A DNA stretch of 6,524 bases from Acidocella sp. 35-58-6 (GCA_002281005.1 NCFD01000074.1:1-6524), one strand, 5' to 3'. Shown: positions 1 to 6,508, counted from the first letter of the stretch. Numbers and translations: made by a program. Notes: generated from the sequence alone by a model not told the origin.

Positions 1-400
1 TAGTGACAACGAACCAGGCGATGGGCCAGCCGACCACGAACATGAGCGACTCAAAACCAATGGACTTTGCCGCCAGCCATACGATGACCCAACTAACCCC
101 AAGCGACAGTGGCGGAACCAGCCACCATTTTACCGGATAGGCATCGGCCTGTTCGAGATCAACGCCGATGACGTTGGCGGCTTGGGATTTTACAAGGTCG
201 GTTCGGGAGACAACTTTGGCAAGGGAGATTTGGTCTCCCATAATGATGGTGGGCTTTTGATTGTCAGAAGTAGCATCGGAGATACGGGTCTCGAATTTTT
301 GTTTCCGAGACATCGAATTCATGACTAAAGAAAATGTGACACCGGCTAACGCTAACAGAACAATAATAAATACGAAAACCGCAATGATAATGCCGCTCAT
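1..400 (-). CDS. tadB: TadB-like Flp pilus assembly inner-membrane protein (5' part, runs off left edge)
   Basis: The frame opens with ATG at 400-398 and stays open for 133 codons to the left edge, so only the N-terminal part is present. Residues 3-26 form a hydrophobic membrane segment. A polar stretch of about 60 residues follows, ending in an acidic GVDLEQADAYP region, and then two more hydrophobic stretches at about 93-111 and 118-133. This matches the N-terminus of TadB. In that family the type II secretion F (GspF-like) domain would follow outside the window. TadB pairs with TadC as the inner-membrane platform on which the CpaF ATPase acts. The start overlaps the cpaF stop by one base (TAATG), which implies translational coupling to cpaF. 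The premature stop inside cpaF could therefore lower tadB expression. Identity rests on position directly after cpaF and on topology, because the diagnostic domain is missing here. Confidence 0.82.
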   Translation of the reverse strand, partial: MSGIIIAVFVFIIVLLALAGVTFSLVMNSMSRKQKFETRISDATSDNQKPTIIMGDQISLAKVVSRTDLVKSQAANVIGVDLEQADAYPVKWWLVPPLSLGVSWVIVWLAAKSIGFESLMFVVGWPIAWFVVT

Positions 401-1848
401 TAGGCCATATCTTCTAGAGCGTGGGCCCAGGCACGGTCGAGCCCAAAATATTGCAGCCGCTCGTGGAACGTGGAACGCATTTTACTGACGACATAACGGC
501 CAACAACCCGGCCTGTGGGGGTTTCACCCAACACTTCAAACTTGAAAATATCGTTGAGTAGTTGGGTTTCACCCTCAAGCCCTGCCAGCTCGGTCACCTG
601 GGTGACACGACGGCCACCGTCGCGCTGGCGTTCGACCTGGACGATGATATTCACTGCCGCCGAGACCTGGCTGCGAATGGCTTTGGGGGTGAGACCCATG
701 CTCGACATCTGCACCATGTTTTCGATACGCGCCAAAGCATCGCGGGTGTTATTGGCGTGAATGGTAGACATTGAACCATCATGGCCGGTGTTCATGGCCT
801 GCAACATGTCGAACGCTTCAGGACCGCGGACCTCACCGATGATGATGCGATCAGGCCGCATACGCAAAGCGTTACGAACGAGGTCGCGGGCGTTGACCTC
901 GCCCTTGCCTTCAAGGCTGGCGGGGCGGGTTTCCAGACGGACCACATGCGGCTGCTATAGTTGCAATTCGGCGGCGTCTTCGACGGTAACCACGCGCTCG
1001 GAGGGGTCGATGAAACGGCTCATGGCGTTCATCATGGTGGTTTTACCAGAGCCAGTACCACCAGAGACGATAATATTGAGGCGGCAACGCGACGCGATTT
1101 CAAGGATACGGGCAATGGCCGGGGTGAGCGAGCCAAAGGCGATCAACTTGTCGAAATCAATCGGCTTTTTGCTGAATTTACGAATGGAAAGTGCCGGGCC
1201 GTCGATCGACAGCGGTGGCAGAATAATATTCACACGCGAGCCGTCTTTGAGGCGGGCATCCACCATCGGGCTGGATTCATCGACACGGCGGCCAACCGAT
1301 GCCGCGATACGCTGGCAGATATTGGTAAGATGCGTCCAGTCACGAAAGCGCACCGGCACCTGGACGAGTTTGCCGTTACGCTCGATAAACGTTTTATCAG
1401 GACCGTTGACCATGATATCGTTGATGGTTTCGTCCAGCAGCAGGGGCTCTAGCGGCCCAAGGCCGAGCATGTCATCCACCAGTTCGGTGGCAAGCTGGCG
1501 CTGCTCGCGGCCATTCAGGTGGACCCGGCGCTCGGTGGCGAGGTCGGATATCAGGCGTTCAACTTCGATCAGCAAACGTTCAGGGTGCAGAGCCGCAACG
1601 GCGGTTGCATCCATTTTAGCCAGGCATTGGGCACGCAATTCGGCGATGTCGGTCCGGGTATTGACGGCCGCTGCGTTGGCCGCTGCCGCAACCACGGCGG
1701 CGGCGGTTTTATCCTGTTCCGGAGTGCTAATTGTGCTGTTTGTCGATACAGCAGGCGCAGTTGGTGCCGCCGGGAGCGGCACCGAGGTCATCAACTCCAT
1801 TCCGTCTGCACGCCGGCGGCCAAACACCGGCATACTGGAATCATTCAT
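400..1848 (-). pseudogene. cpaF: CpaF/TadA-family Flp pilus assembly ATPase interrupted by one in-frame amber codon
   Basis: This frame encodes a 482-codon CpaF (VirB11/GspE-type cytoplasmic secretion ATPase) that would power pilin polymerisation. Residues 1-65 are a variable Pro/Ala/Thr-rich tail with an alanine-rich run at 49-61. The CpaF N-terminal domain covers about 85-240 (DDMLGLGPLEPLL, DIMVNGP, SSPMVDARLKDGSRVN). The Walker A motif GGTGSGKT is at 263-270 and the Asp-box VTVEDAAEL at 287-295. Codon 298 is TAG (957-955). The same frame then resumes with [11 protein letters not shown], Walker B IIIGEVRG (335-342, Glu339) and the His-box [14 protein letters not shown] (354-367), ending at TAA 402-400. 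No bases are inserted or deleted, so this is a nonsense change and not a frameshift. Relatives typically read [16 protein letters not shown], so the likely ancestral codon is CAG. Unsuppressed translation gives 297 residues without Walker B or the His-box. Restart at the GTG at 945-943 would give a 181-residue piece with no clear ribosome binding site. The start overlaps the cpaE stop (ATGA). Alternatives are amber suppression or a base-calling error. Confidence 0.88.
955..957 (-). other. In-frame amber stop codon (TAG) at cpaF codon 298
   Basis: On the minus strand the codons are GAA TTG CAA CTA TAG CAG CCG CAT, read as E L Q L stop Q P H. The frame matches the CpaF consensus on both sides, and a single C-to-T transition from CAG explains it. 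The cpaA frame also ends in TAG (5798-5796) where a CpaA would be expected to end, so TAG is used as an ordinary stop in this genome. This argues against reassignment of the codon. Confidence 0.93.
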
Positions 1849-3116
1849 GAGAGTCCGCCAAGTTTCGTGGATTTAAAGACGCTGGCCATCGATGCCAACG
1901 CGCTGGTGGGTTCGGGCGATGCTGATGGACCGCCATCATCGCGGCCGCTGACAAACCCGATTTCACGCGCAAGGTCGATGATCGCCTGACGGAACGGCCC
2001 GCGCTCAGTCACGGCCGGTTCACCGAAGCTCGCACTTTCATTGAGTTGCTTTGGCATATCCGGGATTACGACGTCGATTTTAACTTTCAGCGCGTCCTCG
2101 ATCTGCTTGCGGGTCAAACCGCCAGGGCGCCCCTGCCGGCTTAGCACGATGGTGGGGGATTGCGGCTGCCACGGGCCGTTCGGCACGCCCATCAGCCGCA
2201 GAGTGTCGCGCACCGAGGCGAGCGAGGGGTCCATCACGATGACGCGGTGATGGGAATATTCCAGCAGCTCGCGGTTACATGGCATCGGTAGAAATGGCAC
2301 GTCCATGATGACAAAATTGTAGCGGACCCGCAGCGTCTCGATGAGGCGCTGGGCAGCACCTTTGGCGTAATTTAACGGTTCGCTGAGTTTTTCCTCGCTT
2401 GCCAGTACATGCAAACGCTCGGACACCGGTTGCGCGGCGCGTTCCACAAATAGCGGGTCAATCCGGTCAGGTGTTTCAAGCGCCATGCGCAAACCTGGGC
2501 CGGTTTTGCCACCGAGCAGCAAAGCGCCCGAACCCATGTGCAGATCAGATTCCACAAACACCGTGTGGCGTTTGGAAATAACGCCAAGATACCAGGCCAA
2601 ATTGCCGGCGATGGTGGTGGTGCCAACGCCGCCACGTGCGCCCATCAGAGAGACCACGCGGCCACCACGCGCGGCATCAGAGCCAACCGTTTTGCGGGTG
2701 ATCAGCGGCGCAAAATGCCGGCCGACCGCCTCACGGGTAATCGGCTTAAAAATATATTCCATGACCCCCATGCCACGGGTGATGTGGCGATAAAAATCGA
2801 CATCGTCGGTATCGCCGATCACCAGCACGCGCACGCCGGGTTCCACAACGTCGGAGAGTTCACCCAGCGCGCTAAGCGGCTGGTCATCACCGGAAATATC
2901 GATAATGAGAACTTCCGGCGTGGGCAATTTCGCCATCGCCTGAATGGCGGTGCGAATGGTGCCGCGCCTGACATCCATGCCGTTAGCAACGATATCGCCC
3001 AGGCCATCACGCAATACCTGCTCAGTTTGCACATCGGCCAAGAAAGCCAGGACCGTGAGACGGTCCGGCCGGGAAGCCGAATTTGACGTCGACATGCGAT
3101 AAGATTCCTGGTTCAT
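1845..3116 (-). CDS. cpaE: CpaE/TadZ-like pilus localisation protein (receiver-like plus ParA/MinD-like ATPase domain)
   Basis: This 423-residue protein has CpaE architecture. Residues 20-140 form a response-regulator receiver-like fold, with a strand ending at Asp73 (LIIDISG) and a KP pair at 124-125. A MinD/ParA-like domain follows at about 153-390. Its deviant P-loop is GARGGVGTTT (159-168), followed by VESDLHMGSG (188-197), a Walker B-like VIMDVP (269-274), and IVMDPSLAS (293-301) in the later part of the domain. Both lysines of the MinD-type KGGxGKT loop are absent (Arg161, Thr166). CpaE/TadZ proteins are known to have atypical Walker A motifs and place the pilus machine, often at a cell pole. 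The chosen ATG (3116-3114) has GAGAGGG eight bases upstream. Met8 (3095-3093) also has an AGGAA upstream and remains possible. The stop overlaps the cpaF start by four bases. Confidence 0.95.
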   Translation of the reverse strand: MNQESYRMSTSNSASRPDRLTVLAFLADVQTEQVLRDGLGDIVANGMDVRRGTIRTAIQAMAKLPTPEVLIIDISGDDQPLSALGELSDVVEPGVRVLVIGDTDDVDFYRHITRGMGVMEYIFKPITREAVGRHFAPLITRKTVGSDAARGGRVVSLMGARGGVGTTTIAGNLAWYLGVISKRHTVFVESDLHMGSGALLLGGKTGPGLRMALETPDRIDPLFVERAAQPVSERLHVLASEEKLSEPLNYAKGAAQRLIETLRVRYNFVIMDVPFLPMPCNRELLEYSHHRVIVMDPSLASVRDTLRLMGVPNGPWQPQSPTIVLSRQGRPGGLTRKQIEDALKVKIDVVIPDMPKQLNESASFGEPAVTERGPFRQAIIDLAREIGFVSGRDDGGPSASPEPTSALASMASVFKSTKLGGLS

Positions 3117-3124
3117 AACTACAA

Positions 3125-3131
3125 CCCTCTC
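3125..3131 (-). promoter_or_regulatory. Ribosome binding site of cpaE
   Basis: The minus strand reads GAGAGGG, then eight bases, then the cpaE ATG at 3116. It is the clearest Shine-Dalgarno sequence inside the operon. It fits the only junction with a sizeable gap, where stop-start overlap cannot supply ribosomes directly. Confidence 0.65.
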
Positions 3132-3165
3132 ACACCGGACAACTCATGATAAATGCCGGTATCAT
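3130..3165 (-). other. Possible 11-codon mini-ORF bridging cpaD and cpaE
   Basis: Within the 48-base gap an ATG overlaps the cpaD stop (TAATG, 3167-3163). It opens a reading frame of MIPAFIMSCPV that ends in TGA (3132-3130), overlapping the cpaE Shine-Dalgarno. Its placement would let ribosomes carry over from cpaD to cpaE. There is no independent evidence of translation, and such a short frame may be chance. Confidence 0.2.
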
Positions 3166-3470
3166 TAATTCGACAAAGCCGAAGCGGTGATATCTTTGGG
3201 GGGCTTCTGCAATCCAGTTGCCGTGCCACCTGTCAAAGCTGTATCCAACGCCGCTGAAGCTGCGATGCCATTTGAAGATGTATCTCCATGCCCTTGGAAT
3301 AGTTCGGTTTTGTCAGCAGTCTGCACAGCGATATTCTCGCGCGAGGCACCTGTTGACGACCAGTCGGCAGGGTTTTGATACGGATCTCCATAACATCCTG
3401 TAAGGCTTACACATATCAAGGCTGTTAATCCTAGTAAAATCTTTGACATGGCAGAAGCTTTCAGCATCAT
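3165..3470 (-). CDS. cpaD: Short CpaD-like Flp pilus lipoprotein
   Basis: This 101-residue protein begins with a lipoprotein signal peptide: basic residues, a hydrophobic stretch (about 11-23) and an LTGC lipobox with Cys26. The mature chain is about 76 residues, probably anchored in the outer membrane. The segment at 33-60 (NPADWSSTGASRENIAVQTA, then DKTELFQG) resembles the conserved CpaD pattern of an aromatic/TG turn, xxNIA, and a TEL/ADL motif ending near xG. Position between the secretin CpaC and CpaE supports this. Classical CpaD is about 200 residues, so this version keeps only the C-terminal core and lacks the preceding domain. The chosen ATG (3470-3468) overlaps the cpaC stop as ATGA and is followed directly by a second ATG. 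Met8 (3449-3447) would give a more compact signal peptide but has no ribosome binding site. The lipoprotein call is firm; the CpaD assignment is an inference from motif and context. Confidence 0.78.
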   Translation of the reverse strand: MMLKASAMSKILLGLTALICVSLTGCYGDPYQNPADWSSTGASRENIAVQTADKTELFQGHGDTSSNGIAASAALDTALTGGTATGLQKPPKDITASALSN

Positions 3471-4921
3471 TGCACCACAAAACCAGCATCGCCAGGCATT
3501 GCGGCATTTTTGTAGGGACCACCACTATTACGCAACAATAAAATGCGCTGCAGGTCGTTTGGTGGGGTCCACCCATCGTCAGGCGATGCCAACAGACCCG
3601 TGTTGCTGACGGGGTCGACTAGATATGGGGTAACCGTGATGACCAATTCCTGTTGCTCGCGCTGAAAACTATCGCCGCGGAAAAGGGCGCCGAGCACTGG
3701 CACCTCACCTAACCCTGGAACCGCGTTATCGGTTTGATTGGTTGAGTCTTGAAGCAGGCCGGCGATAGCCATACCCTGCCCGCTACCCAGAATAACAGTG
3801 GTTGAGGCGCCTTGAACGGTTAGCGCCGGAATGACGAGAGAACTGTTTCCAACCGTTGATACAAACGAGTTTGCCGTGCTGATCTGGCTCAACTTAGGTG
3901 AAACCTGCAACGAAATCCGCCCGTCTGAAAATACGGTTGGGGTGAACGAGAGTTGCACGCCGTAGCTTTCAAATTGCACGGTAACGACAGAACCGCCTGT
4001 TGAGCTTGACGCGGACTGGGCCACCGGCACCGGGAACTGCCCGCCGACAAGAAAGTTTGCTTGCGTGCCACTTAATGTTGTGAGTGTCGGTTCGGCAACA
4101 ATATGCGCAAGATTATCAGATGCCAGCGCATCGATGATCCCCTCAAAGGTGCCGCCGGGGAAGACCACGCCCAATTGACCGGGAACGGTTCCTGATATCG
4201 AGGCTGGCGCGGTGCCCGTTGCGCCGGCGAGCGCGAACTTACCAAGCTTGAAAGCCGAAGTGCCAACCGACCCCCAGTCGATACCCAACTGGCGGGTGAC
4301 GCTGCGCGACATGTAAGCGATGCGAACTTTGAGCTCGACCTGAATGGGTTCCTTGACTGTTAGGTCGTTCGCTATTGTTCCGGAAGGGCTGATCAGCTTG
4401 GCTTGGCCCATTACCTGATTAGCCTGCTCCGGTGTTTCCACCGTGCCGCGAACAACCATGCCGCCCGGTTCACTTTCAGCATGAACACTTGAGTTCGGTG
4501 CCGACAATTTGGACTGGCCAGCCAGCCGGTTGCTGGCGAACGAGGACGGACCGACCACCACATTATATTGGGCAACAGTATTGCCGCTACCGTCCGTGGC
4601 GATGACGTTGGTTTGACCGACGCCTTTGCCGAACATGAACAGAGATGTCGGGCTGGCCGGGCGGACTTCAACCACGTTTGGGTCTGCCGCAAAAATGCTG
4701 GCCACAGGGTGCGGCAACCTGACGATTCGCCCTGAACCCATACTCAAATTGAGACTACCCGAGATCGGCTTGGGAATCGCTGGCGCGGGCGGGGCCGGTG
4801 GTTGCGCTCCGACATCCTGTGCGTGCGCCGCATAGGGAAGGCTCGTGGCTAGACAGTATGCCAGAACCGCACCCGCCGGCTGAATGAAACGTTTGAGAAA
4901 CACGAGAGAGTTCCTTGCCAT
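3467..4921 (-). CDS. cpaC: CpaC/RcpA-like Flp pilus secretin
   Basis: This 484-residue protein is the outer-membrane secretin through which the pilus leaves the cell. It has a Sec signal peptide with probable cleavage after AHA (32-34), then a Pro/Ala linker. The pilus/secretin N-terminal domain lies at about 54-124 (GSGRIVRLPHPVASIFAADP, then NVVEVRPASP). A BON-like module lies at about 150-190 (GGMVVRGTVETPEQANQV). The secretin core runs from about 192 (PIQVELKVRIAYMSR) to 437 and contains VAEPTLTTLSGTQANFLVGG and the signature VPGLGEVPVLGALFRG (401-416), followed by ELVITVTPYLVDP (425-437). The C-terminal tail DGWTPPNDLQRILL is of the kind found in CpaC proteins. The start overlaps the cpaB stop by one base (TAATG) and the end overlaps cpaD by four. 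Its length fits the family and no defects are visible. Confidence 0.96.
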   Translation of the reverse strand: MARNSLVFLKRFIQPAGAVLAYCLATSLPYAAHAQDVGAQPPAPPAPAIPKPISGSLNLSMGSGRIVRLPHPVASIFAADPNVVEVRPASPTSLFMFGKGVGQTNVIATDGSGNTVAQYNVVVGPSSFASNRLAGQSKLSAPNSSVHAESEPGGMVVRGTVETPEQANQVMGQAKLISPSGTIANDLTVKEPIQVELKVRIAYMSRSVTRQLGIDWGSVGTSAFKLGKFALAGATGTAPASISGTVPGQLGVVFPGGTFEGIIDALASDNLAHIVAEPTLTTLSGTQANFLVGGQFPVPVAQSASSSTGGSVVTVQFESYGVQLSFTPTVFSDGRISLQVSPKLSQISTANSFVSTVGNSSLVIPALTVQGASTTVILGSGQGMAIAGLLQDSTNQTDNAVPGLGEVPVLGALFRGDSFQREQQELVITVTPYLVDPVSNTGLLASPDDGWTPPNDLQRILLLRNSGGPYKNAAMPGDAGFVVQ

Positions 4922-5787
4922 TAGAATTTAAAATCCTGAGCGCTGCCGTTGCCGCCAATCACCGTGACATGCGTTGCAGGGGCACCCGGCTGCACGTTGT
5001 TTTCATTCAACAAGGCGGGCGATACCTGGTCGGCATAAACCGGGGTGTTGGCGGTAGCGGCCTTCTGGGCGGCGGCTTCCGAACCAGGTGTTGATTCCGC
5101 CGAGTGAACAACCAGGGAGAGTGGCCCGAGTTTGGTGGCTACGGCCGTGCGGGCGGCTTGGTCAGGCGTTACTTCGAGCGTAACGGTAGTGGCTGGCGGC
5201 GGTGGCGTTTTACCATCGTTCACTGCCCCGCCCTGCACCAACTGCTGACCGGTCGCAATCACACGAACGTCGCGCAGGACTAGCTCGGCAGCAATCCGCT
5301 GGCCCAGCGGTAAACCTGGGTCGTCGAGTGTTTGAGTGAGCAGTAGGTCAACGTGGTCACCGGGCCAGATCAACCCTGCGGCACCCGAAATTGCGTCAAC
5401 CCCAACCGTGGTCGCCACCATGCCTGGCGCCAGAACCGCCGCCAAAAAGCCATGGTCACCCGGGTGAATCACCTGGCCGGATAAAATCGGCGCTCCGGGG
5501 CTGATGGCGGCACGGGTCATCGCGCCGATCAAGGCGGAGCGATTTTCCGGCGTGTCCAGGCTGGCACCAACCGGCACCTGGCTGATGGGAACCGGTGCGC
5601 TGGCAATATCGCTCGGCTGCAGCAAGCTGCCGGCCTGCTGCAAGGTGGCCGCGACCAGGATTTGCTGGGTTTGGGGTGCCAACGCCACTGGCGTTTGCTT
5701 CGACTGGTTCAGCAATGAAACCCCAAAGATCGACACCGCGACCAGTGCGATCGCCACAACAAGGAAAAGAGCGAGTTTGGCGACCAT
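4921..5787 (-). CDS. cpaB: CpaB/RcpC-like Flp pilus assembly protein
   Basis: This 288-residue protein has an N-terminal membrane anchor or uncleaved signal (about 5-26). A SAF-type domain follows at about 42-107 (ILVAATLQQAGSLLQPSDIA, and later AAISPGAPILSGQVIHPGD). The RcpC/CpaB domain lies at about 112-240 (GFLAAVLAPGMVATTVGVDA, GLIWPGDHVDLLLT, AELVLRDVRVIATGQ, TVTLEVTPDQAARTAVATKL). The C-terminal 45 residues are Ala/Asn/Pro-rich and probably disordered. Family members sit in the periplasm with the secretin and are thought to support channel assembly or gating, possibly by binding peptidoglycan through SAF. The gene starts eight bases after cpaA and its TAA overlaps the cpaC ATG. Confidence 0.95.
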   Translation of the reverse strand: MVAKLALFLVVAIALVAVSIFGVSLLNQSKQTPVALAPQTQQILVAATLQQAGSLLQPSDIASAPVPISQVPVGASLDTPENRSALIGAMTRAAISPGAPILSGQVIHPGDHGFLAAVLAPGMVATTVGVDAISGAAGLIWPGDHVDLLLTQTLDDPGLPLGQRIAAELVLRDVRVIATGQQLVQGGAVNDGKTPPPPATTVTLEVTPDQAARTAVATKLGPLSLVVHSAESTPGSEAAAQKAATANTPVYADQVSPALLNENNVQPGAPATHVTVIGGNGSAQDFKF

Positions 5788-5795
5788 GGATTACC

Positions 5796-6323
5796 CTAAT
5801 TCATAAACGATAGTGGAAGTAATGTCAGGATGGCGCTGCCCGAAATGGCGACCGCATATGGCAGCGGCCCACGCCGGGAAATGCGCCAGACTTCAGCGCG
5901 CACAACACGCTGAAGCAAACTTTGGGCCGCGCCAAACGTGCCAACACCGCGGGAGCGAAGCCGCGCGACCGGCAGCCAGAGGGCTAGGTAGACGACTGCA
6001 AGAGCGCCACCTATCAGGAAGACCCGGAGAAAAAAATTCATTTCAACCTGCAAATGAGGGGGGATGAGGAGCACGGTCGCTGCCCACAACTTTACATCGC
6101 CACCACCCATCATTCCGCTAAACCAGATGGCGAATAGTGCAACAAACGTTATGGCGGTAATGATGAGACCAATGCGAAGCGAATGGTCAGCAACCCGCAC
6201 CACGACACCGAGCGCCAAAAGACAAAGAGGCAGCCAATTGGGCACGGTCCGGGCGGCAAGATCATGCAGGGCTGCATAGACCAGCAAACACGCTGCGGAA
6301 ATGATTAGACCAGCCACCAACAT
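5796..6323 (-). CDS. cpaA: CpaA-like type IV prepilin peptidase (A24 family)
   Basis: This 175-residue polytopic inner-membrane aspartyl protease removes the leader peptide from Flp prepilins. Hydrophobic segments occur at about 2-20, 31-46, 51-69, 79-89, 97-118 and 153-172. The two catalytic aspartates of the A24 family are present: Asp21 in ALHDLAARTVPNW and Asp76 in the MMGGGDVKLW motif. The late GPLPYAVAISG (152-162) matches the conserved family C-terminus. The short length and absence of an N-terminal methyltransferase domain fit CpaA/TadV rather than PilD. The chosen ATG (6323-6321) has AGGTGG 11 bases upstream. It is the first gene of the cluster. It ends in TAG, eight bases before cpaB. 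Confidence 0.95.
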   Translation of the reverse strand: MLVAGLIISAACLLVYAALHDLAARTVPNWLPLCLLALGVVVRVADHSLRIGLIITAITFVALFAIWFSGMMGGGDVKLWAATVLLIPPHLQVEMNFFLRVFLIGGALAVVYLALWLPVARLRSRGVGTFGAAQSLLQRVVRAEVWRISRRGPLPYAVAISGSAILTLLPLSFMN

Positions 6324-6334
6324 CTAAAGCCGCC

Positions 6335-6343
6335 CCACCTTTC
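6335..6343 (-). promoter_or_regulatory. Ribosome binding site of cpaA
   Basis: The minus strand reads GAAAGGTGG, with the AGGTGG core ending 11 bases before the cpaA ATG. The spacing is slightly long but usable, and no alternative start lies nearby. Confidence 0.5.
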
Positions 6344-6398
6344 TTTATGCCTCAAAAACTCGTTAGACTTCGACAAGGTAACATTTATTAACAATGCT

Positions 6399-6427
6399 TT
6401 GTAAAGAAATCCTGAATTATCTCTAAT
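6399..6427 (+). promoter_or_regulatory. Candidate divergent sigma70-type promoter
   Basis: On the plus strand TTGTAA (6399-6404), a 17-base spacer and TCTAAT (6422-6427) match the -35 and -10 consensus at 4 of 6 and 5 of 6 positions. It points away from cpaA toward the right edge and overlaps the candidate cpa promoter on the opposite strand. It could drive a gene, plausibly the Flp pilin, that starts just outside the window. Low-information AT-rich sequence makes false matches common. Confidence 0.3.
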
Positions 6428-6444
6428 CTAAATAGCTGCAACAA
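6416..6444 (-). promoter_or_regulatory. Candidate sigma70-type promoter for the cpa operon
   Basis: On the minus strand a TTGTTG -35-like box (6444-6439), a 17-base spacer and a GATAAT -10-like box (6421-6416) give a predicted start near 6409 and a leader of roughly 85 bases before cpaA. The -10 matches 5 of 6 consensus bases and the -35 only 3 of 6. The region is AT-rich compared with the genes. The prediction comes from sequence alone. Confidence 0.35.
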
Positions 6445-6475
6445 AAACGTGCCTCACTTATTGTCAATTCTTGGG

Positions 6476-6486
6476 AAAAGGAGAAG
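6476..6486 (+). promoter_or_regulatory. Strong Shine-Dalgarno-like sequence without a canonical start codon nearby
   Basis: The plus strand reads AAAAGGAGAAG. No ATG, GTG or TTG follows in any frame before the window ends at 6524. A second purine-rich motif, AAGAGGG (6511-6517), lies seven bases from the edge and would be well placed for a start codon just beyond 6524. This supports a divergent gene starting at or after the right edge. Confidence 0.35.
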
Positions 6487-6489
6487 CTG

Positions 6490-6508
6490 ATATCCATCAC
6501 CGGGATAT
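6490..6508. repeat. Inverted repeat (6-bp arms, 7-base loop) between two ribosome-binding-like motifs
   Basis: ATATCC (6490-6495) and GGATAT (6503-6508) are perfect reverse complements separated by seven bases. It lies in the intergenic region between the two plus-strand Shine-Dalgarno-like motifs. It could form a small hairpin in a divergent leader transcript or be a short operator. The short arms make chance occurrence possible. Confidence 0.35.

Noticed and set aside
400..945. Independent small ATPase gene downstream of the stop
   Set aside because: It lacks Walker A and the N-terminal domain, its start is a valine codon inside conserved CpaF sequence, and no Shine-Dalgarno precedes it. 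It is the second half of cpaF.
943..957. Frameshift as the cause of the cpaF break
   Set aside because: The positions of the two halves differ by a multiple of three and the homology continues codon by codon across the TAG. Only a nonsense change is needed.
761..1876. Long plus-strand ORF (371 codons) opposite cpaF
   Set aside because: Its product is Ser/Arg-rich with no recognisable motif, and it lies fully antisense to a frame with all CpaF motifs. It is a high-GC shadow frame.
2538..3086. Plus-strand ORF of 182 codons opposite cpaE
   Set aside because: It lies antisense to the conserved CpaE ATPase domain and has an atypical His/Asn/Arg-rich composition, no motif and no convincing ribosome binding site.
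5796..5798. Genome-wide reassignment of TAG to an amino acid
   Set aside because: cpaA ends at TAG right after the normal family C-terminus, eight bases before cpaB, so TAG acts as an ordinary stop here.
6462..6467. Perfect TTGACA -35 box on the minus strand upstream of cpaA
   Set aside because: At 17 bases spacing the partner hexamer is TTGTTG, a poor -10, and no better match occurs at 16 or 18. The promoter using TTGTTG and GATAAT is more complete.
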